This document shows positions 8,836-17,600 of a DNA stretch of 42,432 nucleotides, one piece after another (the first letter of the stretch is position 1; every line of letters starts with the position of its first letter). Location: positions 272,161 to 314,592 of the forward strand of contig NZ_VAWA01000002.1 of NCBI RefSeq assembly GCF_005771565.1, read 5' to 3'. This stretch comes from Nesterenkonia sphaerica. GTDB taxonomy: Bacteria; Actinomycetota; Actinomycetes; Actinomycetales; Micrococcaceae. The position numbers were made by a program, and so were the translations under genes. Under the pieces are notes generated by a model. It saw only the letters and a program-made list of their open reading frames with translations, had not been told where the DNA came from and ran no database searches.

Positions 8836-10386
8836 GTGATTAGTGAATTCGTCCCCACAGTGACCGCCGTATCCTCCGCAGTTCAGAAAGTTGACGCTGA
8901 CGCTCTGGTCTTGGGCGTCGCGAAGGGCCCCGACGGGCCAGTGCTGCTGCCCAACCCGTTGGCTGAGAAGGCCGCCAAGGGGGTGTCGGACTCGCTGCAG
9001 GCCCTGGGGGCGTCAGGTGCCGCCGATCAATTGCTGCGCCTGCCCGGGGTGGACGGCTACCAGTCGGAGACGCTGGTTCTGGTGGGAGTGGGAAAGCTCA
9101 CCGGCGAGCCCGACGGCGGTGTCTCGGCTGAGGCGCTGCGTCGCGCCGCTGGTTCGGCGGTCCGGCAGCTTTCCGCCGCCGACTCTGTCGCCTTCGCCCT
9201 GCCTGCCTCCACCGTGGAGCAGGTCGCCGCGATCGCTGAAGGTGCCGCGCTCGGTGCCTACAACTTCCCACATTTCAAGGGATCGGAATCAGACAGGACA
9301 AAAACCCCGGTTTCGCACATCACGGTGCTGACCGAGCTTCGAGAGAAGCATACGAAGTCGGCAGTGGCACGCGCCGGGGTCGTCGCAGCCGCGGTGCGCG
9401 CCACCCGCGACTTGGTCAACACTCCCCCCAGCCACCTCTACCCGGAGTCCTTCGCCGATGAGGTCAAGGCCAACGCAAAGGGCACCAAACTCAAGATCAA
9501 AGTGTGGGACCACAAGGAGCTGGAGAAGGAGGGCTTCGGCGGCCTCCTGGGGGTGGGGAACGGCTCCGCCCGCAAACCACGGCTGGTGCGGGTCGAGCAC
9601 GCCCCGTCCCGCCCGGTGGCGCACGTGGCGCTGGTCGGCAAGGGCATCACCTTTGACACCGGTGGCATCTCACTGAAGCCCTCGAATGCCATGACCACCA
9701 TGAAGCTGGACATGGCGGGGGCCGCCACGGTGGCCGCCGTCGTCCGGGCAGCAGCAGACTTGGATCTGCCGGTGAAAGTCACTGGGTGGCTCTGCCTGGC
9801 GGAGAACATGCCTTCCTCCACCGCGCAGCGCCCGGAGGACGTGATCACTATCTACGGCGGCAAGACCGTGGAGGTGCTCAACACTGACGCCGAGGGTCGC
9901 CTGGTGATGGCTGACGGCATTGTCGCCGCCGGCGAGGAGAACCCAGATGCGATCATCGACGTCGCCACCCTGACGGGGGCGCAGATGATTGCCTTGGGAC
10001 TGCGCACCGTGGGAGTCATGGGCCAGGACCAGTTGCGCGAAAGCATTGTCGCAGCATCAGAGAGCGCCGGAGAGTCACACTGGGCCATGCCCATTCCTGA
10101 AGAGGCCCTGAGCGGGTTCGAGTCCACCGTGGCGGACCTGACCAACCTCGGCGCCCGAGAGGGCGGGATGCTCAACGCGGCAGCCTTCCTCCGGGAATTC
10201 GTTCCGAACCGGGCCGATGCCGATAAGGACGCGCTCGACGCCGACTCCCAGCGGATTCCGTGGGCGCACATCGACTTGGCTGGTCCCGCCTTCAACGACA
10301 AGTCCGCCTATCACTACGTGCCGAAGGGCGGCACCGGTGTGACCGTGCGCACCCTGATCTCCTACCTTGAGGGTCTGGGCCGCTGA
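8836..10386 (+). CDS. pepA: Leucyl aminopeptidase (M17 family)
   Basis: 516 residues from the GTG at 8836, chosen for the AGGA eight bases upstream; an ATG at 8803 adds 11 residues without a clear ribosome binding site. The C-terminal catalytic domain shows the metal-binding stretch VGKGITFDTGG (K269, D274), MKLDMAG soon after, and the M17 signature NTDAEGRL at 349-356, all intact. It is a two-metal cytosolic exopeptidase that removes N-terminal leucine and other residues, usually as a hexamer. It stands 58 bp upstream of lpdA on the same strand. This pepA-lpdA-sucB order is common in Micrococcales and may reflect an operon rather than a functional link. Confidence 0.93.
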   Translation: MISEFVPTVTAVSSAVQKVDADALVLGVAKGPDGPVLLPNPLAEKAAKGVSDSLQALGASGAADQLLRLPGVDGYQSETLVLVGVGKLTGEPDGGVSAEALRRAAGSAVRQLSAADSVAFALPASTVEQVAAIAEGAALGAYNFPHFKGSESDRTKTPVSHITVLTELREKHTKSAVARAGVVAAAVRATRDLVNTPPSHLYPESFADEVKANAKGTKLKIKVWDHKELEKEGFGGLLGVGNGSARKPRLVRVEHAPSRPVAHVALVGKGITFDTGGISLKPSNAMTTMKLDMAGAATVAAVVRAAADLDLPVKVTGWLCLAENMPSSTAQRPEDVITIYGGKTVEVLNTDAEGRLVMADGIVAAGEENPDAIIDVATLTGAQMIALGLRTVGVMGQDQLRESIVAASESAGESHWAMPIPEEALSGFESTVADLTNLGAREGGMLNAAAFLREFVPNRADADKDALDADSQRIPWAHIDLAGPAFNDKSAYHYVPKGGTGVTVRTLISYLEGLGR

Positions 10387-10444
10387 TAGTCTGACGAGCA
10401 AGCAATGAAGCCACTAACCTCTCACCCACAAAGGAGCCTGACTC

Positions 10445-11809
10445 GTGTCTGAAGAATTTGACGTACTGGTCCTCGGAGGTGGCAGTGCCGGTTATGCGGC
10501 AGCGCTGCGCAGCGTCCAGCACGGCTATTCCGTCGCCCTCGTCGAGAAGAGCAAACTGGGCGGCACGTGTCTGCACACCGGATGCATCCCGACCAAGGCG
10601 TATTTGCACGCCGCCGAGATCGCCGACGAGGCCCGCTCCTCCCAGAAGTACGGGGTCGATGTTGATTTCAACGGCGTCGATATGGCCAAGATCAAGGAGT
10701 ACAAGGACGGTATCGTCGCCGGGAAGTTCAAGGGCCTGACCGGGCTGCTGAAAATGCGCAAGGTCCAGGTCATCGAGGGCGAGGGCAAGCTAGTCTCCAA
10801 GAACGAGGTAGAGGTGGGAGGCACCACCTACAAGGCGAAGAACATTGTGCTTGCCACCGGTTCGACCTCGAAGACCTTCGGGCTGCCGCTGTCGGAGAAG
10901 ATCATCACTTCCACACAGGCCCTGGAGCTCGAGCACACGCCGAAATCAGCCATCGTGCTCGGCGGAGGGGTGATCGGCTCGGAGTTCGCATCCGCGTGGA
11001 GGTCCTACGGCGTGGAGGTGACCATCATTGAAGGTCTGCCTCATCTGGTGCCCAATGAGGACCCTTCGATCATCAAGGTGATGGAGCGCAGCTTCAAGAA
11101 GCGCGGCATCAAGTTCAACGTCGGCACCTTCTTCAAAGATGTGGAAGAGACCTCCGACGGCGTCAAAGTGACTCTCGAGGACGGCAAGACGTTCGAGGCC
11201 GAGATCTGCCTCGTGGCCGTCGGCCGCGGCCCCGTCACCGAGGGCTTGGGCCTGGAGGATCAGGGCATCACCCTGGACCGCGGCTTCGTGATGACGGATA
11301 AGCGTCTGCACACCGGCGTGGGCAACATCTACGCCGTCGGCGACATCGTTCCAGGCCTGCAGCTGGCGCACCGCGGGTACCAGCACGGGATCTTTGTGGC
11401 GGAGGAGATCGCAGGAAACAATCCGATCCCCGTGGAGGACATCAACATCCCCAAAGTCACCTACTCGGAGCCGGAAATCATGTCCATCGGCTACACCCAG
11501 CCCATGGCTGAGGAGAAGTTCGGCAAAGACGGCATCGATGTGATCGAGTACAACCTGGCCGGCAACGGCAAGTCCTCCATTCTCGGCACCGCCGGAATCA
11601 TCAAGATGATCTCGGTCAAGGACGGTCCGATTGTCGGAGTGCACGGCATTGGCACCCGCATCGGCGAGCAGATCGGTGAAGCGCAGCTGATCGTCAATTG
11701 GGAGGCCTACCCTGAGGACGTGGCGACGCTGGTTCACGCACACCCCACCCAGAACGAGGCCCTCGGAGAGGCCGCCATGGCGCTCTTCGGCCACCCCCTC
11801 CACGGCTGA
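10445..11809 (+). CDS. lpdA: Dihydrolipoyl dehydrogenase (E3)
   Basis: 454 residues from a GTG start with AAAGGAG eight bases upstream. The FAD-binding GGGSAGYAAA at 11-20 is followed by the redox-active disulfide in GGTCLHTGCIPTK (C42, C47), the NAD-binding GGGVIGSEFAS near 178 and the second FAD contact YAVGDI. The C-terminal HAHPTQNE holds the catalytic His433-Glu438 pair. Lpd re-oxidises dihydrolipoamide on the E2 subunits of 2-oxoglutarate and pyruvate dehydrogenase and on the glycine cleavage H protein, passing electrons to NAD+. It lies 38 bp before sucB, its direct partner, and shares the block with the lipoate genes lipB and lipA. Confidence 0.96.
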   Translation: MSEEFDVLVLGGGSAGYAAALRSVQHGYSVALVEKSKLGGTCLHTGCIPTKAYLHAAEIADEARSSQKYGVDVDFNGVDMAKIKEYKDGIVAGKFKGLTGLLKMRKVQVIEGEGKLVSKNEVEVGGTTYKAKNIVLATGSTSKTFGLPLSEKIITSTQALELEHTPKSAIVLGGGVIGSEFASAWRSYGVEVTIIEGLPHLVPNEDPSIIKVMERSFKKRGIKFNVGTFFKDVEETSDGVKVTLEDGKTFEAEICLVAVGRGPVTEGLGLEDQGITLDRGFVMTDKRLHTGVGNIYAVGDIVPGLQLAHRGYQHGIFVAEEIAGNNPIPVEDINIPKVTYSEPEIMSIGYTQPMAEEKFGKDGIDVIEYNLAGNGKSSILGTAGIIKMISVKDGPIVGVHGIGTRIGEQIGEAQLIVNWEAYPEDVATLVHAHPTQNEALGEAAMALFGHPLHG

Positions 11810-11847
11810 GAAGCATCCACGAGAATTCATGAGTAGGAGCCGGACCA

Positions 11848-13623
11848 ATGTCTGAGACCGTCAATCTTCCCGCACTCGGTGAGTCAGTCACCGAAGGCAC
11901 TATCACCCGCTGGCTCGTCGAGGTCGGTGATCAGGTGGAGGTAGACCAGCCAATTGTTGAGGTCTCCACTGACAAAGTGGACACTGAAGTCCCCTCACCG
12001 GTGGCAGGCACAGTCGACGAACTGCTGGCCGCCGAAGATGAGACCGTGGAGGTGGGCGCACCCCTGATCAAGATCGGAGACGGCTCCGGCGGCGACTCGG
12101 GCCAATCAGCTGACAGCGACGACGCCGAGGCTGAAGAGGCGGCCACTGAGGCTGAGGAGCCCGAGCAGACCGAACAGGCGGCCGAGGAGGAGGCACCCGT
12201 GCCGGCCGCCGGTGAATCTGGTGGCAGTGAGGCCACTCCGGAGGAGCAGAGTCCCGCCAGTGACACCGGCGGCGACTCCCAAGAGGTCACACTGCCGGCC
12301 CTGGGCGAGTCGGTGACCGAAGGAACAGTCACCCGCTGGTTGGTGGATGTCGGTGACGAGGTGGAGGTCGATCAACCGCTGCTGGAAGTGTCCACTGACA
12401 AGGTGGACACAGAGGTCCCCTCCCCCGTGGCCGGCACGGTCCAGGAGCTGAAGGTCGCCGAGGACGAGACCGTCGAGGTCGGTGCAGTGCTGGCGCTGGT
12501 CGGCTCCGGCGCCGCACCGGCAGCGGAGTCCGAAGAGCCGACGCCCGAAGCCGAGGAAGCCGCAGAGCCGGAGCCGGAGAAGTCCCCTGAGCCGGAACCA
12601 GAGAGCGAGCCCGCGAAACCATCGACGCCGGAGCCTGAGTCGCAGCCGACGGGCGAGCAGTCGGCGAAGTCCGCACCTGCCGCTGAGGACACCTCAGCCG
12701 AGGGATATGTCACCCCCATCGTGCGGCGCCTGGCGAAGCAGGAAGGTGTGGACCTGTCCGACGTCTCCGGCACCGGAGTCGGAGGCCGCATCCGGAAGCA
12801 GGACGTGCTCGACGCAGCCAAGGCCAAGAAGACCGATGATACGGCTGCTGCGGCACCGTCCGCCTCCAGTGCCACGCCGCAGGGCAAGGTCGACACTGTC
12901 AAGCGTGGGACCACTGAGAAGGCCCCGCGCATTCGACAGGTCATCGCGCAGCGCATGAACGAGTCCTTGGAGGTATCCGCGCAGCTGACCCAGGTCCACG
13001 AGGTCGATATGACCCGAATCGTGAATCTGCGTGCCAAGGCGAAGGACGCGTTCAAGGAAAACAACGGCGCGAACCTGACCTATCTGGCTTTCATCGCCGT
13101 GGCCGTGACCGAGGCGCTCAAGCAGCACCCCGTGCTGAACGCCGAGTACAGCCAGGACCAGAAACAGATCACATACCACGACGCCGAGCACCTCAGCTTC
13201 GCCGTGGACACGGAGAAGGGACTGATGGTTCCCGTCATCGCCGATGCCGGAGACCTGTCCCTGGCTGGCATGGCCAAGAAGATCGCGGATGTGGCCAAAC
13301 GGACCCGGGAAAACAAGATCGGTCCGGAGGAGCTCTCCGGCGGGACCTTCACCATCACCAATCTTGGTTCCTTCGGCGCCCTGTTTGACACTCCGATCAT
13401 CAATCAGCCACAGGTTGCCATCCTCGGCCCAGGGGCCATCGTGAAGCGACCTATGGTCGTCACCGATGCTGACGGACAAGAAAGCATCGGCATCCGGCAC
13501 ATGATGTACCTGTCTCTGACCTACGATCACCGGATCGTCGACGGAGCAGACGCCGGGAGGTTCCTGCAGACGCTGAAGAGCCGGCTGGAGGAAGGCAGCT
13601 TCGAAGCCCAGCTGGGCCTGTAG
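11848..13623 (+). CDS. sucB: 2-Oxoacid dehydrogenase E2, dihydrolipoyl acyltransferase with two lipoyl domains
   Basis: 591 residues, ATG start with AGGAGCCGG upstream. Two lipoyl domains at about 1-78 and 145-222 each carry [12 protein letters not shown] with lipoyl lysines K43 and K185. They are separated by acidic Glu/Ala-rich linkers (about 79-144 and 223-285). The peripheral subunit-binding domain begins [18 protein letters not shown] near 286, and the catalytic acyltransferase domain fills about 360-588 with H561-RIV-D565-G. E2 transfers the succinyl (or acetyl) group from E1 to CoA. Actinobacteria often share one E2 between the pyruvate and 2-oxoglutarate dehydrogenases, so the substrate is not settled by sequence and no E1 gene is here. 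It ends at a hairpin shared with the convergent kinase-like gene. Confidence 0.92.
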   Translation: MSETVNLPALGESVTEGTITRWLVEVGDQVEVDQPIVEVSTDKVDTEVPSPVAGTVDELLAAEDETVEVGAPLIKIGDGSGGDSGQSADSDDAEAEEAATEAEEPEQTEQAAEEEAPVPAAGESGGSEATPEEQSPASDTGGDSQEVTLPALGESVTEGTVTRWLVDVGDEVEVDQPLLEVSTDKVDTEVPSPVAGTVQELKVAEDETVEVGAVLALVGSGAAPAAESEEPTPEAEEAAEPEPEKSPEPEPESEPAKPSTPEPESQPTGEQSAKSAPAAEDTSAEGYVTPIVRRLAKQEGVDLSDVSGTGVGGRIRKQDVLDAAKAKKTDDTAAAAPSASSATPQGKVDTVKRGTTEKAPRIRQVIAQRMNESLEVSAQLTQVHEVDMTRIVNLRAKAKDAFKENNGANLTYLAFIAVAVTEALKQHPVLNAEYSQDQKQITYHDAEHLSFAVDTEKGLMVPVIADAGDLSLAGMAKKIADVAKRTRENKIGPEELSGGTFTITNLGSFGALFDTPIINQPQVAILGPGAIVKRPMVVTDADGQESIGIRHMMYLSLTYDHRIVDGADAGRFLQTLKSRLEEGSFEAQLGL

Positions 13624-13641
13624 CACTGACCCAATCCTGCG

Positions 13642-13680
13642 AGGCGGTGAGGGCCCCAGAAGTCGGGGTCCTCACCGCCT
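13642..13680. terminator. Bidirectional terminator between sucB and the kinase-like gene
   Basis: A 16-bp stem with one G-T wobble, 13642-13657 and 13665-13680, encloses a 7-base AGAAGTC loop. The stem reads AGGCGGTGAGGGCCCC. It follows the sucB stop by 18 bases, and its right arm covers the last codons of the convergent gene. No strong T-run follows on the plus strand. Confidence 0.75.
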
Positions 13681-14619
13681 TCTGCGCAGGCACCGCCGCA
13701 CCCGGTGCCACAGGTCGGCAACGCGTCCAGCAAAGCGCTCCCCGTTCCTGCCAGTACCGGATCCGGTCAGCACCGTCGGCAACTCCGCCAGCGTGGCGTC
13801 GTCGACTGCTGGCAGCAGGTCCAACGGGTCCGCGCGCACCGCTGAGTAGAGCTCAGCGGCAAACTCTCCGGCCAGGGGCCGATCCGCCGGATGGGGACTG
13901 AGCGAGGCTTCGAGAAGTTCTGTGAGCTCGTCCCCGGCTCCCGGGACCAGGCTCTGCAGCGGTACTCGGCGTGGTGCTGGTTCCGGCTCTCTGCCGGTAA
14001 GGCAGCCCCATGCCACAGACCCGAGCGCTCTGACATCGTCTTCGGCCGTGCCATAGGCAGCGTCCATGCCCAGCAGCACCGCGTCCCCCAGGTCCCCCAA
14101 CGCGGGACGACCCTCCGGTGTGAGCAGAATGTTCGCCGCAGTGACGTCCCCGTGTGCGGCTCCGCGTTCGTGCAGATGAGCCAACGCCTGCGCCACCGGG
14201 GTCAGGGCAGTCACGCACTGGCCGGGGCTCAGGGGCCCCGCCGAGCGGCGCAGCTGACCCAGCGACCCCGCTGTGCAGGCCTCCAGCAGCAGAGCCGTCT
14301 GATTCTCGGCAGTGGTCACCAGGCCCCAGGGTCGGACCATAAACTCATGGACCAGTGGGAGCATTGCCTCCAGCTCGCGCTGTGCCGAGCGCAGCGGCGG
14401 TGAGCTCCGCCCGGTGGACAACGGCACCTTCAGGGCGAGCCTGTCCGGCGGGTTCGGGCCCGCCCATATGATGGCCGATGCGCTGGGCAGACGGCACTGG
14501 ACCAGCCAGACGGCGCTGCGACCCCCAATTCCCAGCAGCCGCTCGGTGACCATACCGGCGACCCGCGGAGGTATCGGAGCTGTATGAGACGTCCAGCCGG
14601 GGGTGAGGTCGTGGTGCAT
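13672..14619 (-). CDS. Serine/threonine protein kinase-like protein
   Basis: 315 residues from the ATG at 14619; the frame is open to 14727 and a later ATG also exists, so the start is weak. Kinase landmarks are present but altered. The glycine loop is LGIGGRSAVWLV (about 29-40), the ATP lysine is LALK (K64), and the helix-C glutamate lies in RELEAM (about 84). The catalytic loop is HGDVTAANILL (D158, N163) instead of HRDLKPxN, and the metal motif is DLG (176-178) instead of DFG. No APE motif is obvious, and the C-lobe is short. The C-terminus is strongly basic (WHRVRRCLRRRR) with no membrane segment. Lysine and both aspartates remain, so activity is possible. It lies in reverse between sucB and lipB. 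Target unknown. Confidence 0.75.
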   Translation of the reverse strand: MHHDLTPGWTSHTAPIPPRVAGMVTERLLGIGGRSAVWLVQCRLPSASAIIWAGPNPPDRLALKVPLSTGRSSPPLRSAQRELEAMLPLVHEFMVRPWGLVTTAENQTALLLEACTAGSLGQLRRSAGPLSPGQCVTALTPVAQALAHLHERGAAHGDVTAANILLTPEGRPALGDLGDAVLLGMDAAYGTAEDDVRALGSVAWGCLTGREPEPAPRRVPLQSLVPGAGDELTELLEASLSPHPADRPLAGEFAAELYSAVRADPLDLLPAVDDATLAELPTVLTGSGTGRNGERFAGRVADLWHRVRRCLRRRR

Positions 14620-14692
14620 CTCCTCAGAATGCACCGAATTCGCCGGGACCGCAGAAGTTATCCACAACAGCGGGGGCAGCCGGTAGTGCGCC

Positions 14693-14719
14693 TTGTCAAG
14701 GCGCGGATAGGCGTAGGCT
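14693..14719 (+). promoter_or_regulatory. Likely lipB promoter
   Basis: TTGTCA at 14693-14698 and TAGGCT at 14714-14719, 15 bases apart (short). A start point about 7 bases after the -10 falls on the ATG at 14726, suggesting a leaderless lipB message. The site lies close to the 5' end of the divergent kinase-like gene. Confidence 0.45.
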
Positions 14720-14725
14720 ATGCAC

Positions 14726-15457
14726 ATGACCGCAATGCAGACTCGGTACCTTGGTTTCGATCCTGAGCTTGTCGACTACGAGCACGCCTGGGAGTTGCAG
14801 CGCCAGCTGCATTCCCAGATTCTCACCGGTGCGGCAGACTCGACACTGCTGATGCTCGAGCACGCCGACGTGTACACCGCTGGGAAGCGCACTGAGCCCC
14901 AGGATCGTCCGCAGGACGGCACCCCGGTCATTGACGTAGACCGGGGTGGGAAACTCACCTGGCACGGTCGGGGGCAGCTGGTCGGCTACCCACTGCTGCG
15001 GCTGCGGGACCGCAGCGCCGTCAAGGACTATGTGTGCGCCCTGGAGAATACTCTGATCCGTATCCTGGCCGAGGACTACGGCATCGGCGCAAGCCGCGTC
15101 GAGGGCCGCTCGGGAGTGTGGCTCACCGACGGCGGGGACGTGCGCAAGATCGCCGCGATCGGCATCCGCGTGCATCGCTCGGTGACAATGCACGGCTTTG
15201 CGCTGAACTGCTCCAATGACCTTGCGCCCTTCGGGAACATCATTCCCTGCGGCATCAGCGACGCGGGGACCACCACTATCAGCGCAGAGCTGGGACGGAC
15301 GGTCACCCCTGCCGACATCGCCCCACGGGTGACTGAGGAATTGGAGTCGGTGCTGCCGCGTTACATCTCGTCAGGGGAGCCGGCGGTCAGTGTCGGCCCC
15401 TGCGCCATGGACACCGCTGGCCGAGAGTCAACGCCCAAGGAAGAGGTCTCACGTTGA
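14726..15457 (+). CDS. lipB: Octanoyl-[acyl-carrier-protein]:protein N-octanoyltransferase
   Basis: 243 residues from the ATG at 14726; ATGs at 14720 and 14735 are in the same frame. LipB moves octanoate from acyl carrier protein to the lipoyl-domain lysine. Family motifs are [20 protein letters not shown] near residue 72, the catalytic Lys141 in [10 protein letters not shown] and the catalytic Cys175 in NIIPCGIS, matching the Cys/Lys pair of the M. tuberculosis enzyme. The last 30 residues are extra and polar. It overlaps lipA by four bases (TTGA), so the two are translationally coupled. SucB, encoded just upstream, is a direct substrate. Confidence 0.95.
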   Translation: MTAMQTRYLGFDPELVDYEHAWELQRQLHSQILTGAADSTLLMLEHADVYTAGKRTEPQDRPQDGTPVIDVDRGGKLTWHGRGQLVGYPLLRLRDRSAVKDYVCALENTLIRILAEDYGIGASRVEGRSGVWLTDGGDVRKIAAIGIRVHRSVTMHGFALNCSNDLAPFGNIIPCGISDAGTTTISAELGRTVTPADIAPRVTEELESVLPRYISSGEPAVSVGPCAMDTAGRESTPKEEVSR

Positions 15458-16494
15458 GTGGATGCGCCCCAGCTGCGGCAGGAACAGGAACCATCGCCCC
15501 CGAAGGCCGCAGAATGCTTCGGGTGGAGGCGAAAAACGCGGCCGTGCCGGTCGAGCGCAAGCCTGAATGGATGCGCACCAAAGTGAAGATGGGTCCCGAA
15601 TTCGCCGATATGAAGAAACGTGTCGGCGGCAAGGGGCTCCACACGGTCTGTGAGGAAGCCGGCTGCCCCAATATCTTTGAGTGCTGGGAGGACCGCGAAG
15701 CGACCTTCCTCATAGGCGGCTCAGCCTGTACACGCCGGTGCGACTTCTGCGAGATCGACACAGGCCGCCCAGCTCCGCTGGATGAGGCAGAGCCGCTGCA
15801 GGTGGCAGAGTCGGTCCGCGAGATGCAGCTGCGCTACGCCACGGTCACGGGGGTGGCTCGCGATGACCTTCCCGATGGAGGGGTGTGGCTCTATGCCGAG
15901 ACCATCCGCCAGATCCACCAGCTGAACCCGGGCACGGGAGTCGAGATCCTGATCCCCGACTTCTCCGGCAAACCGGAGAACATCGCCGCAATCTGTGAGG
16001 CCAAGCCGGAGGTCTTCGCCCATAACGTGGAAACTGTGCCGCGGATCTTCCGCAGGATCCGCCCCGCATTCCGGTACGAGCGGTCCATGGATGTGCTGAC
16101 CCAGGGCCGCAACCACGGGATGATCACCAAATCCAACCTGATTCTCGGCATGGGAGAAACCCGGGAGGAAATCTCCGAAGCCCTCCAAGATCTGCACGAC
16201 GCCGGATGTGACCTGCTGACCATCACGCAGTATCTGCGTCCGACCCCCCGGCATCTTCCCGTCGACCGCTGGGTTAAGCCACAGGAGTTCATGGAGATCT
16301 CCGAGGAAGCCGAAGAGATCGGATTCCTCGGCGTCATGTCCGGACCTTTGGTACGCTCCTCCTACCGCGCCGGATCATTGTGGGCCAAAGCGATGCAGAA
16401 GAAGGGCTGGCCCGTACCAGAGGAGCTCGCCCACATCGAGCCTTCCGGGCAGACCAAACAGGAGGCAGCCACCCTCGTGGCCGCCGGTTTCTAG
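15454..16494 (+). CDS. lipA: Lipoyl synthase (radical SAM)
   Basis: 346 residues from a TTG at 15454 that overlaps the lipB stop (TTGA), with AGGAAGAGG upstream; an in-frame ATG at residue 21 would cut into the conserved APEGRR segment. The auxiliary iron-sulfur cluster ligands are C66, C71 and C77 in [16 protein letters not shown], and the radical SAM cluster ligands are C92, C96 and C99 in [12 protein letters not shown]. The C-terminal [11 protein letters not shown] holds the serine ligand region of the auxiliary cluster. LipA inserts two sulfurs into protein-bound octanoate to give lipoate. With LipB it completes the cofactor used by SucB. Confidence 0.96.
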   Translation: MSGCAPAAAGTGTIAPEGRRMLRVEAKNAAVPVERKPEWMRTKVKMGPEFADMKKRVGGKGLHTVCEEAGCPNIFECWEDREATFLIGGSACTRRCDFCEIDTGRPAPLDEAEPLQVAESVREMQLRYATVTGVARDDLPDGGVWLYAETIRQIHQLNPGTGVEILIPDFSGKPENIAAICEAKPEVFAHNVETVPRIFRRIRPAFRYERSMDVLTQGRNHGMITKSNLILGMGETREEISEALQDLHDAGCDLLTITQYLRPTPRHLPVDRWVKPQEFMEISEEAEEIGFLGVMSGPLVRSSYRAGSLWAKAMQKKGWPVPEELAHIEPSGQTKQEAATLVAAGF

Positions 16495-16496
16495 GC

Positions 16497-16556
16497 GACG
16501 TCGGCCTGATCGGCCGCCCGGTGCATCAGCGACCTCAGGGGCGCTGCGCCGACGTC
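16497..16556. other. Nested inverted repeats after lipA
   Basis: GACGTCGGC at 16497-16505 pairs perfectly with GCCGACGTC at 16548-16556, and inside it CTGAT (16506-16510) pairs with ATCAG (16525-16529). The element starts three bases after the lipA stop and ends 35 bases before the DUF4191 start. No T-run follows, so it may be a transcript end or processing structure rather than a standard terminator. Confidence 0.4.
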
Positions 16557-16591
16557 TGGGCTCGTCTGCCCTGCGGTAGACTGGAGGCATC

Positions 16592-17377
16592 ATGGCAGAT
16601 TCCAAAATTTCCAAGCAGCAGGCCAAAGCTGAGCTGAAGAAGCTTCGCGAGCAGCAGAAGACCCAGAAGAAGCAGCGTAAGGCCGCTCGCAAGGCGAAGA
16701 AGGCCGCAGGCGAGGGGATCTTCTCGCGCATCAAGCAGGTCTTTAAGATGACCCGCTCCTTCGACCCGAATATCGGGTGGTGGATGCTGCTGGCAGCCGT
16801 GGTGACCTTCGCCGTGGTCTTCGTCATCACCCAGTTCCTCTTCCACTGGATCGTGGCACTGCTGATGGCTCTGCCCTTCGCCCTTCTCGCAGCCATGATC
16901 CTGATGAATCGCCGCGCGGAGAAGGCCGCCTTCGCCCGTATCGAAGGCCGGCCAGGGGCCGCAGCCGCAGCGCTGAACACACTGCGGCGGGGGTGGATCG
17001 TCACCGAAGAGCCCATTCAGATGGACCCCAAGACTCAGGACGCCGTCTTCCGCGTCATCGGCAAACCAGGGGTGGTCCTCGTCACAGAGGGACCACCATC
17101 GCGTGCTAAGAAACTGGCGAGCAAGGCACAGAAGCGCCTGCGGCCCGTGCTCCGGGATGAGGTGCCGGTGCACATTGTGCAGACCGGTCGCAGCCAGGAA
17201 CAGGTTCCGCTGCCTAAGCTGACCAAACACATCAAGAAGCTGGACAAGGCCCTGAATAAGCACGAGGTCCACGCCGTGGAGCGGCGGCTGTCCACACTTC
17301 CGATCAGCAAGCCACCGATCCCCAAGGGTGTGGACCCGTGGCGGGCACGGCCTGACCGCAAAGCCCTGCGCGGCTGA
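16592..17377 (+). CDS. DUF4191 family membrane protein
   Basis: 261 residues; the ATG is preceded by GGAGG four bases upstream and by TAGACT (16577-16582), a possible -10 box. The N-terminal 45 residues are extremely Lys/Gln/Ala-rich and probably a basic helix or coiled coil. Two adjacent membrane helices follow at about 62-82 and 85-108 (WWMLLAAVVTFAVVFVI and WIVALLMALPFALLAAMI), then a soluble, mostly basic C-terminal part containing GKPGVVLVTEGPPSRA. This is the DUF4191 layout; the family regularly sits after lipA in actinobacteria, so a link to lipoate metabolism is suspected but unproven. The neighbours often seen next in the order, an RDD protein and glnA, are absent here. Confidence 0.85.
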   Translation: MADSKISKQQAKAELKKLREQQKTQKKQRKAARKAKKAAGEGIFSRIKQVFKMTRSFDPNIGWWMLLAAVVTFAVVFVITQFLFHWIVALLMALPFALLAAMILMNRRAEKAAFARIEGRPGAAAAALNTLRRGWIVTEEPIQMDPKTQDAVFRVIGKPGVVLVTEGPPSRAKKLASKAQKRLRPVLRDEVPVHIVQTGRSQEQVPLPKLTKHIKKLDKALNKHEVHAVERRLSTLPISKPPIPKGVDPWRARPDRKALRG

Positions 17378-17454
17378 AGCCCGTACGGGTCGGCGCTCGT
17401 GGTCACTACGCGCCCCACACCGGGATGTTTGATAGACTCTTGGTTTGTCTGGCA

Positions 17455-17600
17455 GGCGGAGCAGACGAATCCGCCGCAGTCCCCGAGCAACCGGCAGCTC
17501 AGACTCTCCTGACGTACGTCTTCGGAGGCCAGGTCGTGTCATGTCACTGCCGTGACACAGAATAAATACTCATGCCGAAAGCAGAAAGAAGCACTTTTTT
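17455..17600 (+). promoter_or_regulatory. rpsD 5' leader with hairpins
   Basis: The 223-bp gap before rpsD holds a possible -10 box, TAGACT, near 17443. Then come a hairpin GGCGGA (17455-17460)/TCCGCC (17470-17475), and TGTCAC (17542-17547)/GTGACA (17552-17557) with a TGCC loop. The second competes with the pairing GTGTCA (17536-17541)/TGACAC (17553-17558). A short frame from an ATG at 17572 overlaps the rpsD start out of frame, and six Ts precede the rpsD ATG. S4 represses its own synthesis through mRNA leaders in other bacteria. A similar role here is inference. Confidence 0.4.

Noticed and set aside
10946-11848. Long open frame opposite lpdA
   Set aside because: A GC-rich antisense shadow; the sense gene has intact catalytic motifs and the antisense protein resembles nothing known.
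12100-12300. Glu/Ala-rich repeats in sucB as a repeat array
   Set aside because: Ordinary acidic linker between lipoyl domains, not a tandem DNA repeat or CRISPR.
12694-13626. Long open frame opposite sucB
   Set aside because: Antisense shadow of the catalytic domain with no ribosome binding site or motif.
16535-17542. Minus-strand open frame opposite DUF4191 running into the rpsD leader
   Set aside because: No ribosome binding site; Leu/Gly/Arg-rich shadow.
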